Below, one piece after another: positions 35,898-44,414 of a stretch of 64,000 nucleotides of DNA. Within the stretch, counting starts at the first letter, position 1, and every line of letters begins with the position of its first letter. The stretch comes from Candidatus Bathyarchaeota archaeon. Lineage in GTDB: Archaea > Thermoproteota > Bathyarchaeia > Bathyarchaeales > Bathycorpusculaceae. The stretch lies in the NCBI GenBank assembly GCA_026014705.1, contig JAOZHU010000005.1, positions 37,332 to 101,331 of the forward strand, written 5' to 3'. A program made the position numbers and the translations under genes. The notes beneath the pieces are model-generated. The model searched no databases and had not been told where the DNA came from. It saw only the letters and a program-made list of their open reading frames with translations.

Positions 35898-36872
35898 TTG
35901 TCTGCGCAAGTTACATCCGAGTATATTAGCCTGCTGAATCAGGCGGTTTCTAGGGAAATTCAAGTTTCAATCCAGTACATGCTGCAGCATACGAAGATGG
36001 AGAAGCTGATTCGCAGAGTGATTCCTGAAAATGTGCTTTTGGATAAGACCACCTACGAAGCAGTGGGCAAGTTCCTGAAGGAAATTGCGATTCAAGAAAT
36101 GAAGCATGCTGCTGAGATTATGGAGCGGATTTATTTTCTCGGAGGAGCTGCAACCACAAAAGCGGACAAGCCTAAAATTGGCAGCAGCCTGAGCGAGTTT
36201 GCTAAGAACGGCGTGAAGGCTGAAGAGGAAGCACTTGTGCTTTACCGCAAAGTCATCGAAGCGGCGGCGAAAATTGGTGATTGGGAAACGCGCGAACTGT
36301 TTGAGAAGATTTATGGTGAAGAGGAAAAGCATCTTTTCAAGTTCCAAGAATACGTTGGTGTGAAGGATGAACCTGAAGGTGGTGAAGCTGCTGTTTCTCC
36401 ATGGCGCAAGATTTTCACTGATGATTATTTTGCGTTGCTGAACAAGGCGGTTGCGGCTGAAATCTCGGCGATTATACAGTACACTAATCAGCATGAAAAG
36501 GCTAGCTTGCTTGCGTTGCGGAAAAAGGAGTCAGCGCTTGAGGTTGTGACTGAAAACAACAAGGCGAAAGTGGTCAGTGAGATGCTGAAGGGCATTTTTA
36601 TGCAGGAGATGGAGCATCTGGAGAAAATTTCTGAGCGGATTTACCTGCTTGAAGGCGAAGCTGTGGTTGCTCCAGATCCTTTGCCGCAGGTCGGCGAAAC
36701 TGCTGATGAATTCTTGAGGCTGGATCATGAAGCGGAAAACATCGCGATAGTGTTGTACAGGCAAATCATTGCAGAAGCGTTGAAACGAGGAGACACAGCG
36801 ACTAGGCGCTTGTTCGAAGACATTGTCCTTCAGGAAGAAGAGCATTATTGGCGTTTCGACGACTTCATATGA
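35898..36872 (+). CDS. Tandem ferritin-like (rubrerythrin-fold) diiron protein
   Basis: A 324-residue protein made of two similar four-helix units (about residues 1-155 and 170-324). Each has LLNQAV/LLNKAV with SREIQVSIQYM or AAEISAIIQYT, an IQEMKHAAEI or MQEMEHLEKI Glu-x-x-His, an EEEALVLYR or HEAENIAIVLYR helix, and EEEKHLFKF or QEEEHYWRF. Both therefore keep diiron ligands. Likely roles are iron handling or peroxide defence. The start is TTG. A 12-base palindrome TTTAACGTTAAA (35873-35884) lies just before it and may be an operator. Confidence 0.85.
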   Translation: MSAQVTSEYISLLNQAVSREIQVSIQYMLQHTKMEKLIRRVIPENVLLDKTTYEAVGKFLKEIAIQEMKHAAEIMERIYFLGGAATTKADKPKIGSSLSEFAKNGVKAEEEALVLYRKVIEAAAKIGDWETRELFEKIYGEEEKHLFKFQEYVGVKDEPEGGEAAVSPWRKIFTDDYFALLNKAVAAEISAIIQYTNQHEKASLLALRKKESALEVVTENNKAKVVSEMLKGIFMQEMEHLEKISERIYLLEGEAVVAPDPLPQVGETADEFLRLDHEAENIAIVLYRQIIAEALKRGDTATRRLFEDIVLQEEEHYWRFDDFI

Positions 36873-36953
36873 TAAGCGCCTTTTTTCCCCTTTTTTGCTT
36901 GCAACACGTTTAACCCAAGTAGCTTGTGGAAAGCTAAACCGTTTTTCCTTGGC

Positions 36954-37043
36954 TGTTTTCTGCTGGGGGCTAGCGCTTGGAAAAAACTATAGCCCCCTTA
37001 TAAATACTATAAATAGGCAGCAACAGCCTATTGGTTCGAGGAT
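36954..37043 (+). repeat. Dispersed intergenic element, copy D; right arm of the 90-bp inverted repeat
   Basis: An exact inverted copy of 33131-33220. In order it has GGGGGCTA, GCTTGG, six A's, CTATAG, C5, TTATAAATA, TATAAATA, GGCAG and GCCTATT. GGGGGCTA can pair with TAGCCCCC and AATAGGC with GCCTATT, so a transcript would fold into two hairpins. It lies between the ferritin-like gene and the molybdopterin oxidoreductase gene. Confidence 0.95.
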
Positions 37044-37129
37044 TCTGGCTGCTCAGCGGGGCAGAGGTTTACAGGTACGGTCTAGCAAGCTTTATTTTCT
37101 GCTTTCGGCAAATTTCTAGTGGGTTTTGC

Positions 37130-37723
37130 GTGTCTTCTGGAAATCAAAATGTGAAGAAGTTACCGCCGAATCAAATGCCTATCAAACGGATTTTAAGGTG
37201 GGGAGAAGACCATGTGGGCATTGCCTCTGTGAATCCGAAGCTTGATTTGAAAACTTACACGTTAGTCATCGATGGTGAGGTGGCGAATTCCATGGAGCTC
37301 GGTTGGAATGAGATTTTGAAGTTGCCGCCCACGGTGTCAGTGAGCGATTTCCACTGTGTTGAAGGCTGGAGTGTGCTGAACTGCAAGTGGGAAGGCGTCA
37401 AATTCAGCGAGATAACGCGTTTAGTTAAGCCCCTGGCGAAGGCTCAGTTCGTTACCTTCGAGTGTGCAGACGGGTATACAACATCGCTGGCGCTTGCGGA
37501 GCTTGCAGGTGACGACGTGCTTTTGGCTTACAAGCTGGATGATGAGCTGTTGGAGGAGGGCTTGGGTTTTCCGCTGCGGCTTGTTGTGCCCAACAAGTAC
37601 GCGTACAAAAGCGCGTTATGGGTTACGCGCATACGCTTCACCAGCAAGAAAGAGTTGGGCTTCTGGGAGAAACGCGGTTACAGTGACACGGCTGACGTGT
37701 GGAAAAATGACCGCTTTGCATAG
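37130..37723 (+). CDS. Molybdopterin-binding oxidoreductase (sulfite oxidase fold)
   Basis: A single-domain, 197-residue protein of the sulfite-oxidase molybdenum-binding family. DFHCVEGWSVLNCKWEGVKF contains Cys76, the expected molybdenum ligand, and LGFPLRLVVPNKYAYKSALWV is the conserved late motif. No Tat or Sec signal and no heme domain is seen, so it should be cytosolic and needs another electron partner. In-frame starts include GTG 37130, GTG 37151 and ATG 37175; upstream codons run into the 90-bp repeat and are not coding-like. Confidence 0.82.
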   Translation: MSSGNQNVKKLPPNQMPIKRILRWGEDHVGIASVNPKLDLKTYTLVIDGEVANSMELGWNEILKLPPTVSVSDFHCVEGWSVLNCKWEGVKFSEITRLVKPLAKAQFVTFECADGYTTSLALAELAGDDVLLAYKLDDELLEEGLGFPLRLVVPNKYAYKSALWVTRIRFTSKKELGFWEKRGYSDTADVWKNDRFA

Positions 37724-37816
37724 TAAAGCGCAGGGAGTTGTCTTGGCGCTTAAGAAGGTTTATTAAGTATTGCGACATTTACACTGTTCCCCGCGAAGTT
37801 AAAAGAGAGGATTAGA

Positions 37817-37966
37817 ATGCAACGCAACTCGAAGACAAAAAGCGGTAACTGTGTTGAGATGCCGCTTCAACAAGCTGTCGCCGTAATAGGCAGCACCGCT
37901 TCAGCTGTGCCTCTGGATAAGCGGAAAGAAGACGCTGATAAACCGCTTTACCTGAAAAGAGTGTAG
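37817..37966 (+). CDS. Possible 49-residue small protein
   Basis: An ATG-started ORF of 49 residues (MQRNSKTKSGNCVEMPLQQA at the N terminus) preceded by GAGAGGATTAGA with acceptable Shine-Dalgarno spacing and a TATA-like TTTATTAAG near 37757. I do not recognise it. It fills an otherwise empty 308-base gap between the molybdopterin protein and the PPC-domain gene. Amino-acid use is ordinary, but evidence for expression is weak. Confidence 0.35.
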   Translation: MQRNSKTKSGNCVEMPLQQAVAVIGSTASAVPLDKRKEDADKPLYLKRV

Positions 37967-38031
37967 CGTTGAAATCGCTTTTATACGGCAATCGCCCTTC
38001 AATTTACAGTGCATATAATGGAGGTTAACTG

Positions 38032-38478
38032 ATGCAGTTTACTGAAGCAAAACTTGGGAGAACCTTCGTTCTCAGATTACATGACGGCGACCGCTTGCCA
38101 GAAGCCCTTGAACGCTTCGCCGCTCAGCAAAAAGTGTCCGCGGCGGTTTGCTTCTTTCTAGGCGGCGCCAAAGAAAAAAGCCGCATCGTCGTGGGACCGA
38201 AAGACGGTGAAGAATTGCCGCCAGAACCCATGCTAACACTGCTCAACGGCGTGCATGAAGCATGCGGAGTTGGCACGATATTCGCTGATGAAGAAGGCAA
38301 ACCGAAACTGCATATGCATGCAAGTTTCGGAAGAAAAACGAGCACGGTCACGGGTTGCGTGCGCATGGGTGTGGATGTGTGGCGCATAGGCGAAGTAGTC
38401 ATTTTGGAAATAGCTGCGGACGCTGCGCGCAGAGCAAAGGATAAAGAGACAGGTTTCGAGTTTTTAGAGGTCACTTAA
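38032..38478 (+). CDS. PPC/DUF296 domain protein
   Basis: A 148-residue single PPC (DUF296) domain protein, a trimer-forming fold also found in plant AT-hook proteins. It starts VLRLHDGDRLPEALERFAAQ, continues with VCFFLGGAKEKSRIVVG, and has the metal-binding LHMHASFGR near residues 97-105, followed by TGCVRMGVDVW. Function in prokaryotes is unsettled. An AATGGAGG Shine-Dalgarno precedes the ATG. Its 3' end overlaps the convergent glycosyltransferase by eight bases. Confidence 0.85.
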   Translation: MQFTEAKLGRTFVLRLHDGDRLPEALERFAAQQKVSAAVCFFLGGAKEKSRIVVGPKDGEELPPEPMLTLLNGVHEACGVGTIFADEEGKPKLHMHASFGRKTSTVTGCVRMGVDVWRIGEVVILEIAADAARRAKDKETGFEFLEVT

Positions 38479-40051
38479 AAACCAGTATGGAAATTGAACG
38501 CGGAGTTTCGCCTACAACAGCTTCGTATTCGAATCTGCCCGAGTTCTGCAATTTTGTGTAAACATCCATAATGTCTTCATGTTCATAGAGAAACAGGTAT
38601 TTCACGTTCTTCTCTTGGCATAACGAAATCAACTCGTTCACGTTGAGAGTATACGCGAAGGAATCAACAGGCAACTCTGGATACTGCAACACTGGATTCT
38701 GCTGAGCTTGCTCCGCTGGCAGATAAAACCGCACCATGTCCTGATTAAAAAGGTTCCAAGCAAACAGAACCAGCATCGACTCGTTTCCGCTTATGCGGCT
38801 AGCCACATAACTTGTTGCCTCCTCTATGGGGATGTGAATCTGGTCTCTAACGGTCATCTCGTACGCGTTGTAGCTGCTGTAAATAACTGCTGACGCCGCC
38901 AAAGCAATAAAAACCGCTGCGGCAACCTGCCTGACACGTCGGTTCCTGAGACTCAATTGCCGCGTCGTTACCAGCGGGCGGATTTTGCCGTAAACGAAAA
39001 AGAGGAAACTCGCAGTGGAAATTGCCAGAACAGGAAAAAGCGGAGTTACATAGCGCCACTGCTTGTTAGGAATCAAGGTGAAGAACAAGTAGACCACAAG
39101 GAACCACAGGAGAAAGAACTTGTCCTCAGTGCGGCGTTTATAAGCCCACAAACCCAGTCCGCATAAGCCGACGACGTATAAAGGCAGCGAAATGGGATGC
39201 ACTGGGATGTCATTGAAAGGCCATGTCATCTCAATCAGATAAAAAATTGGCCATGGAAAACGTGAACTGTAAATGGCTCGGTCTTGGCCGCCCTCTTGAA
39301 TCACATAGAGCAGTTCGCCGAATCTGTTTAAACCGTTAATCTGGTAAATAACCATAACCCACGGCACCACCACTATAACCGCTATCAAAGGCAACACAAG
39401 AAACTTGGATAACCTGAAACGCAACCTCTTCCTATTCAAAACCAAAATTGCCACTATCATGACAAGCCCAGCAACCAAAATCTGATACTTAGCCAAAAAA
39501 CCTACGCCTATCGTTAAACCGCATAGAATCAACAGTTTGTTCTCGCTGAAGTGCAACCAAGAAAAGAAAAAGAGCAGAGCAAGCGAAAAAAAGAACATCA
39601 ACACCGTTTCAAGCATGGCCATTCTTGAAACCCAAAAGAACCCTGGCATCACACCCAACATTATACTGGCGAGCAAGGCTACCTTGGGACAGTAAGTTCT
39701 GTTAGCAAACTCGAACACTACCCATATTGAAAGAAGAGAAAACATAACTGCCACAAGCCTTCCAGAGGCAGCACTAACTCCGAACAAGTGGAAAAACCCT
39801 GTAGCAAGCAAATCATACACTGGAGGATAATACCCGTAAGTCGATACGTAACCTTCAAACTGTCCCCGCGTTAAGAGCAAACCGCCGTACAAATGGGGAA
39901 TTTCGTCCCATTGAATCGACATGTACCCCAAGTTAAGCGTCAAGAAAAACGCATAAACAACCACGAAAGCTAGCAGTAGCAGCCGCCACTTGGTGAACAC
40001 TGTTTTAAGCCAAACGTGCAAGTTCAAACTGCCTGCACTCCCAAACCGCAA
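38471..40051 (-). CDS. GT-C (PMT/GT39-like) membrane glycosyltransferase
   Basis: A 526-residue polytopic protein. The first extracellular loop has MSIQWDEIPHLYGG, with the Asp-Glu pair expected for the catalytic site of lipid-phosphate-sugar-using GT-C enzymes, and PPVYDLLATGFFHLFG and RLVAVMFSLLSIWVV follow as in the PMT/ArnT group. About 11 helices precede a small soluble C-terminal domain. It would add a sugar to a protein or lipid on the outer face of the membrane. Acceptor unknown. A GT2 gene starts 159 bases away on the other strand. Confidence 0.82.
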   Translation of the reverse strand: MRFGSAGSLNLHVWLKTVFTKWRLLLLAFVVVYAFFLTLNLGYMSIQWDEIPHLYGGLLLTRGQFEGYVSTYGYYPPVYDLLATGFFHLFGVSAASGRLVAVMFSLLSIWVVFEFANRTYCPKVALLASIMLGVMPGFFWVSRMAMLETVLMFFFSLALLFFFSWLHFSENKLLILCGLTIGVGFLAKYQILVAGLVMIVAILVLNRKRLRFRLSKFLVLPLIAVIVVVPWVMVIYQINGLNRFGELLYVIQEGGQDRAIYSSRFPWPIFYLIEMTWPFNDIPVHPISLPLYVVGLCGLGLWAYKRRTEDKFFLLWFLVVYLFFTLIPNKQWRYVTPLFPVLAISTASFLFFVYGKIRPLVTTRQLSLRNRRVRQVAAAVFIALAASAVIYSSYNAYEMTVRDQIHIPIEEATSYVASRISGNESMLVLFAWNLFNQDMVRFYLPAEQAQQNPVLQYPELPVDSFAYTLNVNELISLCQEKNVKYLFLYEHEDIMDVYTKLQNSGRFEYEAVVGETPRSISILVFK

Positions 40052-40210
40052 AAACGCGCAGCCTCAAACAGTTGATGATTCAACATTTTAGTCGCCTTTC
40101 TCTCTAAGAGAAAAGAAGTAGATAAGAGCCTCATAAAAGCATTTTTTTCCCCCGAAAACAGCACAACCTCCTCTTGCCCGAAGACACGCCAGGAAGTCAA
40201 AAACCATTTA

Positions 40211-40990
40211 TTGAGTAAGGATTATTTGGTTTCTAAAGGGGAACGGTTAAGCGCTTTGACAACGGCACCGCCTCAAAAAGACATTTCAATCGTGCTACCA
40301 GCCTGCAACGAAGCATCACGAATCGAAAAATGCCTACGAGAAGTAGAACAAGTCCTCAGCGCCTTCTCAAACTCTTACGAAATAATTGTCGCCGAAGACG
40401 GAAGCACAGACGGCACATACCATATTTTAAAAAAACTCGCTGAAAACAAACCTCAAATAAATGTTCTACATTCGCCTGTCCGCCTAGGCAAAGGCAAAGC
40501 CATCAAAAACGCTCTACGCTCAGCCAAAGGCGAGATAATCGTTTTCATGGACGCAGACCTCTCTGCAAGCCTCGAGTTCCTGCCCCGCATAGTGCAACTG
40601 GCAAAAGAAAAATGCGGATTAGCAATAGGCTCACGACATGTCAAAGGCTCCAGAGTACACAGACCCTTCACACGAGCTTTATCAAGCCTAACCTACAACC
40701 TCTGCGCGAGAATTCTTTTCCTCGACGGCATACGCGACCACCAATGCGGCTTCAAAGCCATGAACCGCAAAGCCGCGCAAATTGTACAAAAAAACGTTAA
40801 AGCAAATGGATTTTTTCTCGATACCGAAATGATTCTCCAATGCAAGAGACGGGGCGTTCCAGTGGTGGAAGTTGCCGTAGACTGGACTGAAACAAAAAAG
40901 AAGAACGAGTCAGATGTTAAACTCTTCCGAGACGCCGCAAGAATGGGACGAGACTTGCTGAGGTTCAGACTAAACATAAACGACCCGTAA
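40211..40990 (+). CDS. GT2-family glycosyltransferase, dolichyl-phosphate sugar synthase type
   Basis: A 259-residue GT-A enzyme. ISIVLPACNEASRIEKCLREVE is the start of the catalytic domain, VAEDGSTDGT follows, VRLGKGKAIKNAL and VFMDADLSAS carry the DxD metal site, and GIRDHQCGFKAMNRKAA is typical of Alg5/DPM-like enzymes. No C-terminal helices are present, so it is a soluble or peripheral enzyme. It probably charges dolichyl phosphate with a sugar for the GT-C enzyme next door. The start is TTG. Confidence 0.85.
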   Translation: MSKDYLVSKGERLSALTTAPPQKDISIVLPACNEASRIEKCLREVEQVLSAFSNSYEIIVAEDGSTDGTYHILKKLAENKPQINVLHSPVRLGKGKAIKNALRSAKGEIIVFMDADLSASLEFLPRIVQLAKEKCGLAIGSRHVKGSRVHRPFTRALSSLTYNLCARILFLDGIRDHQCGFKAMNRKAAQIVQKNVKANGFFLDTEMILQCKRRGVPVVEVAVDWTETKKKNESDVKLFRDAARMGRDLLRFRLNINDP

Positions 40991-41118
40991 CACAAGCAGC
41001 CTCAAACAGCAATACGCATTGCAAAGCTTAAGCTTCGAAAACACTATATGCCTTACTTGCGGAGCAGCAAGAAAAATAAACAAGCACAACAACCTAATCA
41101 TGTGAGGTTTTGTTAATT

Positions 41119-41484
41119 ATGAACTGCGACCAATGTGGCGCACCCATTAAAGAAGGGGAAAACTATAACCTCCACGGAAAAGCCTTATGCGAAGACTGCT
41201 ACATTTACTTGACAAACCCGCCAAAAGCCTGCGACCCCACAGCAGTGGCAACAGCCGTGTCACTCAGAAAACAGTTGGGGCAATCAGGTATTTCAGGCTT
41301 AACAGAACTGCAAAAGCAAATTTACCAAACAATAACAGAAAGAGAAAAAATCAGTCGAGAAGAACTGCTAAAGGCAATAAAAATAAAGCCTGAAGAACTA
41401 GAACAGCAGTTTGCCATTCTCCGACACTGCGAGCTAATCCGCGCCTTCAAGGAAGGCGACAGAACATACTTCACAAAGTGGTAA
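41119..41484 (+). CDS. LIM-like zinc finger plus winged-helix protein
   Basis: A 121-residue protein. The N terminus is a zinc knuckle pair (CDQCGAPIKEGENYNLHGKA, then CEDC, residues 3-26), followed by a linker and a winged-helix-like C-terminal domain (TELQKQIYQTITEREKISRE, with LLKAIKIKPEELEQQFAILRH). DNA binding is inferred. The ATG at 41119 is preferred to an in-frame TTG three codons upstream (41110). It stands alone between a glycosyltransferase and a ZIP transporter. Confidence 0.65.
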   Translation: MNCDQCGAPIKEGENYNLHGKALCEDCYIYLTNPPKACDPTAVATAVSLRKQLGQSGISGLTELQKQIYQTITEREKISREELLKAIKIKPEELEQQFAILRHCELIRAFKEGDRTYFTKW

Positions 41485-41505
41485 ACCGCACACTCTTCTG
41501 CTCCA

Positions 41506-42255
41506 TTACTCCAGCAGGAGAAGCCCAAGCATAACAACAACACCAAAAGATATGGCAACAGCCTGTAACGCTGCCTTCTTCGGCTGAGGCTCATCCTTCC
41601 GAATTTCAGGAATCAAATCGGAACCCGCAATGTAAATGAAGTTGCCCGCAGCAAAAGGAATAATCAACGGAGTAAACCCATCCATCACGGAACCCAAAAC
41701 CAACGCAACCAACACACCGGCAACGGCTGTCAACGCCGTTAAAAAGTTATACCAAAGCGCCTTTCTCCTAGTGAAACCGCCATAAATGAGAACACCGAAG
41801 TCGCCCAGTTCTTGAGGTATCTCATGAAAAACCACCGCCAGCGTCGTCGCAACACCCACTGGAACACTCACCAAGTAGCTGCCGCCAATTATCAAGCCGT
41901 CAATCAAGTTATGAACGGAATCACCGAAAAGGTTCATGTACACAAACGAGTGGACATGCTCGCTTGAAGTAGGAATGTGACAGTGGCGCCACTGCAAAAA
42001 GCGTTCAACACTAAAAGAAGCCAGAATCCCGAAAATAATGAAAATGGACACAGATACCCCAACCCCGCTTGCCTCAATTGCCTCGGGAATAAGATGGATA
42101 AAAGCGTCGCCCAGTAGGCTTCCAGCAGAAAAACTAACCAAGTAAAGCAGCACTTTGCTCAGTTTTTTGGAGTTAACCCACAACGTCAGCACGCCGACTA
42201 ATGAGATTGAACTGACGATTACGACGCTGGTTAATGCCAGTAGCCACTCAATCAT
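41506..42255 (-). CDS. ZIP-family metal transporter
   Basis: A 249-residue ZIP permease that imports zinc or another divalent metal. It has eight predicted helices with the two signature helices HNLIDGLIIGGSYLVSVPVG and HEIPQELGDFGVLIYGG, which carry the metal-site His and Glu residues, and a His-rich loop between helices 3 and 4 (RHCHIPTSSEHVHS). I chose the ATG at 42255; the frame can begin eight codons earlier at a TTG, but a TATA-like element sits about 37 bases before 42255. It is divergent from a NikR gene, suggesting metal control. Confidence 0.9.
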   Translation of the reverse strand: MIEWLLALTSVVIVSSISLVGVLTLWVNSKKLSKVLLYLVSFSAGSLLGDAFIHLIPEAIEASGVGVSVSIFIIFGILASFSVERFLQWRHCHIPTSSEHVHSFVYMNLFGDSVHNLIDGLIIGGSYLVSVPVGVATTLAVVFHEIPQELGDFGVLIYGGFTRRKALWYNFLTALTAVAGVLVALVLGSVMDGFTPLIIPFAAGNFIYIAGSDLIPEIRKDEPQPKKAALQAVAISFGVVVMLGLLLLE

Positions 42256-42287
42256 AAGGAACCCAGTTAATGTAAGCAAAAGCGCTT

Positions 42288-42326
42288 ATTAAATATTTAA
42301 TGATTCTTAATAAAAACTTATATGCG
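42288..42326. promoter_or_regulatory. Divergent ZIP/nikR promoter with palindromic operator
   Basis: ATTAAATATTTAAT (42288-42301) is a perfect 14-base palindrome that overlaps the ZIP TATA box. A wider TTATTAA/TTAATAA inverted repeat spans about 42286-42312. The nikR TATA box, CTTATATGC (42318-42326), lies about 33 bases before the ATG at 42355, so that message is leaderless or nearly so. A regulator bound here would control both genes. Confidence 0.5.
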
Positions 42327-42354
42327 CAAACAACGAAAGTTAATAAAGATAACC

Positions 42355-42741
42355 ATGAGCATCATAAGTGTCTCAATCCCAGAAAACCTGCTGGAAAAAG
42401 TCGACAGCCACATGCAAGAACAAGGCTTCGCAAACCGCTCAGAAATAATCAGACAAGCACTAAGAGCTTACCTTTCAGAAAGCAGAAAACTCAGCGAACT
42501 CCAAGGAAAACTCGCAGCCACAATAACAATAATCTACAAAAGCGAATCCCGAACCGAACAAATAATCGGCATCCAACACGCCTACAGCAGCGTAATCGCG
42601 ACATTTCTACACATACACGTCGAACAAGACTACTGCATAGAAATAATAGTCGCCAAAGGCGAAGCCAAAACCATCAAAGCACTAATAACAGCGCTGAAAG
42701 CCAACAAACAAATCTCCGAAGTCAAAGTCACAACCCTATAA
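42355..42741 (+). CDS. nikR: NikR-family metal-responsive repressor
   Basis: A 128-residue ribbon-helix-helix regulator. The N-terminal MSIISVSIPENLLEKVDSHM and FANRSEIIRQALRAYL form the DNA-binding part, and residues 55-128 are the ACT-like nickel-binding domain. His75, His86, His88 and Cys94 reproduce the E. coli NikR ligand set (H76, H87, H89, C95) with an offset of one. The frame extends upstream to 42322, but that ATG falls inside the TATA box, so 42355 is used. It should repress a metal importer when nickel is ample; the divergent ZIP gene is the natural target. Confidence 0.9.
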   Translation: MSIISVSIPENLLEKVDSHMQEQGFANRSEIIRQALRAYLSESRKLSELQGKLAATITIIYKSESRTEQIIGIQHAYSSVIATFLHIHVEQDYCIEIIVAKGEAKTIKALITALKANKQISEVKVTTL

Positions 42742-42806
42742 CAAAAAATGAAAAAACCGCCCTCCACTCACGCCCAACAACAGCAAACGCGCACCATTGT
42801 TCATTT

Positions 42807-43868
42807 CTACCGCAGCACCCTAGGAACGTATGCGCATCGCGGGTCAGACCCCAGAATGTCACCTGTATAGAACAACGCCGCAGTGCGGCACCCCCCACAG
42901 ATGTCACGGTACTCGCAGACGCCACATTTGCCTTTAAGGTTGCTTTTGTCTCGAACCTTGGCGAAGAACTCGGAAGCCTGCAAATCCCGCCATATCTCCT
43001 TAAGCGGTTTATCTTTAACATTTCCAAACCTGTAGACATCGTTAAAACTGCAGGGAATGGCGTCACCGTTCTCGGCTATACTCATAAACTTCCCGAAGAA
43101 ACATCGCCCCAAGAAGAAATTGTTGTACCAGTTGTCAAAGTCGGGCATACCTCTCTGCTTCGCCACCCGCGCAAACGACGGGTGATACACGTTTATTTCA
43201 GGCTTACCCTTATACACAGGGCGCAAATCGTAAAGCTTGTTCCAAGCCCACTCATACTGCTGCGGCGAAGGATCCGCTGTGAGGCTCGCTTTTGCACTGT
43301 TGTAAGGGATGAAGCCATGGTAGATAACCCACCTTGCAGCGTACTCCTGCGCCAAATCCAACACGTGCGTAAAATCCTCAGCGTTAACATTTGTTGCTCC
43401 GTCGCCAGCGTTGGCAAAAGTGTAAACAAGACAGTTTAACAGTTTCTCAGCAGACAGCTTCTTAACCGCGGAGACAGCTTTGGCGTAGGCGCCTTTGCCT
43501 CGGATAGCATCGTTGGCTTTTTCGGCGCCGTCTATGCTGATTGAAACGCGAACTTCATTCTTAACAATATGTTCAAACGCTTCGCGGGTCAGCAAGTGCC
43601 CGTCAGTGATTATGCTAACGTTTAAACCAATTTTCTTGGCGTAGCCGACTATTTGAAAGAGGTCTTTGCGCAGGAGCGGTTCGCCGCCGCTTATACCCAA
43701 GAAACTTGCACCGAAATCGTATGCTTGGTCAACTAGCCGCATGGCGCCCGCAGTGTCAACCTCATCGGGGAAAGGCGGCTTCGCCGCGGAAGCGCAATGG
43801 GCGCAGTTGCTGTCGCAGGCGAAAGTGCACCGCCAAGGAAGAATATACAACGGTCCTTTTCTAATCAA
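42807..43868 (-). CDS. Radical SAM/SPASM-domain protein
   Basis: A 353-residue radical SAM enzyme. CDSNCAHC near residues 18-25 is the CxxxCxxC cluster motif, GISGGEPLLRKDLF the SAM-binding GGE segment, and the C terminus CSFNDVYRFGNV with CGVCEYRDICGGCR and CAYVPR supplies the SPASM/twitch auxiliary-cluster cysteines. It resembles heme-pathway (AhbD/NirJ-like) and peptide-modifying enzymes. No short precursor peptide is obvious next to it, so the substrate is open. It is a single gene facing the nikR gene tail to tail. Confidence 0.85.
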   Translation of the reverse strand: MIRKGPLYILPWRCTFACDSNCAHCASAAKPPFPDEVDTAGAMRLVDQAYDFGASFLGISGGEPLLRKDLFQIVGYAKKIGLNVSIITDGHLLTREAFEHIVKNEVRVSISIDGAEKANDAIRGKGAYAKAVSAVKKLSAEKLLNCLVYTFANAGDGATNVNAEDFTHVLDLAQEYAARWVIYHGFIPYNSAKASLTADPSPQQYEWAWNKLYDLRPVYKGKPEINVYHPSFARVAKQRGMPDFDNWYNNFFLGRCFFGKFMSIAENGDAIPCSFNDVYRFGNVKDKPLKEIWRDLQASEFFAKVRDKSNLKGKCGVCEYRDICGGCRTAALFYTGDILGSDPRCAYVPRVLR

Positions 43869-44128
43869 GTCACTGCTGCTCCAGCTTAATCTGTAACGGC
43901 TTATCCGAAGCCGAAAACAGTATTTAACTCTTCACTCAGCACGCGGTATTTTCTGCCGAGAGACTCTTGAAGCGAATATTGGTTTCTGAAAATGTTCCGC
44001 CCGCTTTACTCAAGATTTCGCTAAATGCCAGATTTTTAATCAATCAGCTAGGTAAGGGAAAAGAAAATTGGGGAGAGGACGAGCCTCCTGTTCGCCATTC
44101 TGATTGGTATAAATTTAACTCTGGAGAG

Positions 44129-44204
44129 TGGTAGCCCGGGAGAGATTCGAACTCTCGTCAATGGCTCCAAAGGCCACTATGCTTGGCCACTACACCACCG
44201 GGCT
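44129..44204 (-). tRNA. tRNA-Gln(TTG) with encoded CCA
   Basis: On the minus strand: acceptor AGCCCGG/CCGGGCT, anticodon stem GTGGC/GCCAT with loop CTTTGGA (anticodon TTG, reads CAA), T arm GAGAG/CTCTC with TTCGAAT, discriminator A and an encoded CCA. The flanking gaps (43869-44128 and 44205-44414) show no gene I can support. Confidence 0.93.
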
Positions 44205-44414
44205 CCTTGTAGGTGTTGACTTTGATGTCTCAAGTTCAGAGTTTTATGAATTCCCCTTTTGCCTAATAAGCATTCTTGCATGGCGCAAGCCCTGTGGGCA
44301 TTGTTGCCGTTTTCGGGCAACTGCAAGTTTCATAGAGCTAAATGCGATAAAGCTGCTTTTGCCAAGGGCTAGGTTTCAGTAAATTAATTATGCATGTTGC
44401 CGTAATACTGACGG

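Noticed and set aside
37031..37129. An N-terminal extension of the molybdopterin protein
   Set aside because: It would be encoded partly by the 90-bp intergenic repeat and does not resemble a signal peptide or the family.
42322..42354. An earlier ATG for nikR
   Set aside because: It lies inside the likely TATA box, and the 11 extra residues do not resemble the family.
42300..43439. A 379-residue plus-strand ORF across the nikR and radical SAM region
   Set aside because: It runs through two strongly supported genes in other frames and its composition (Arg, Asn and Thr runs) is that of a shadow frame.
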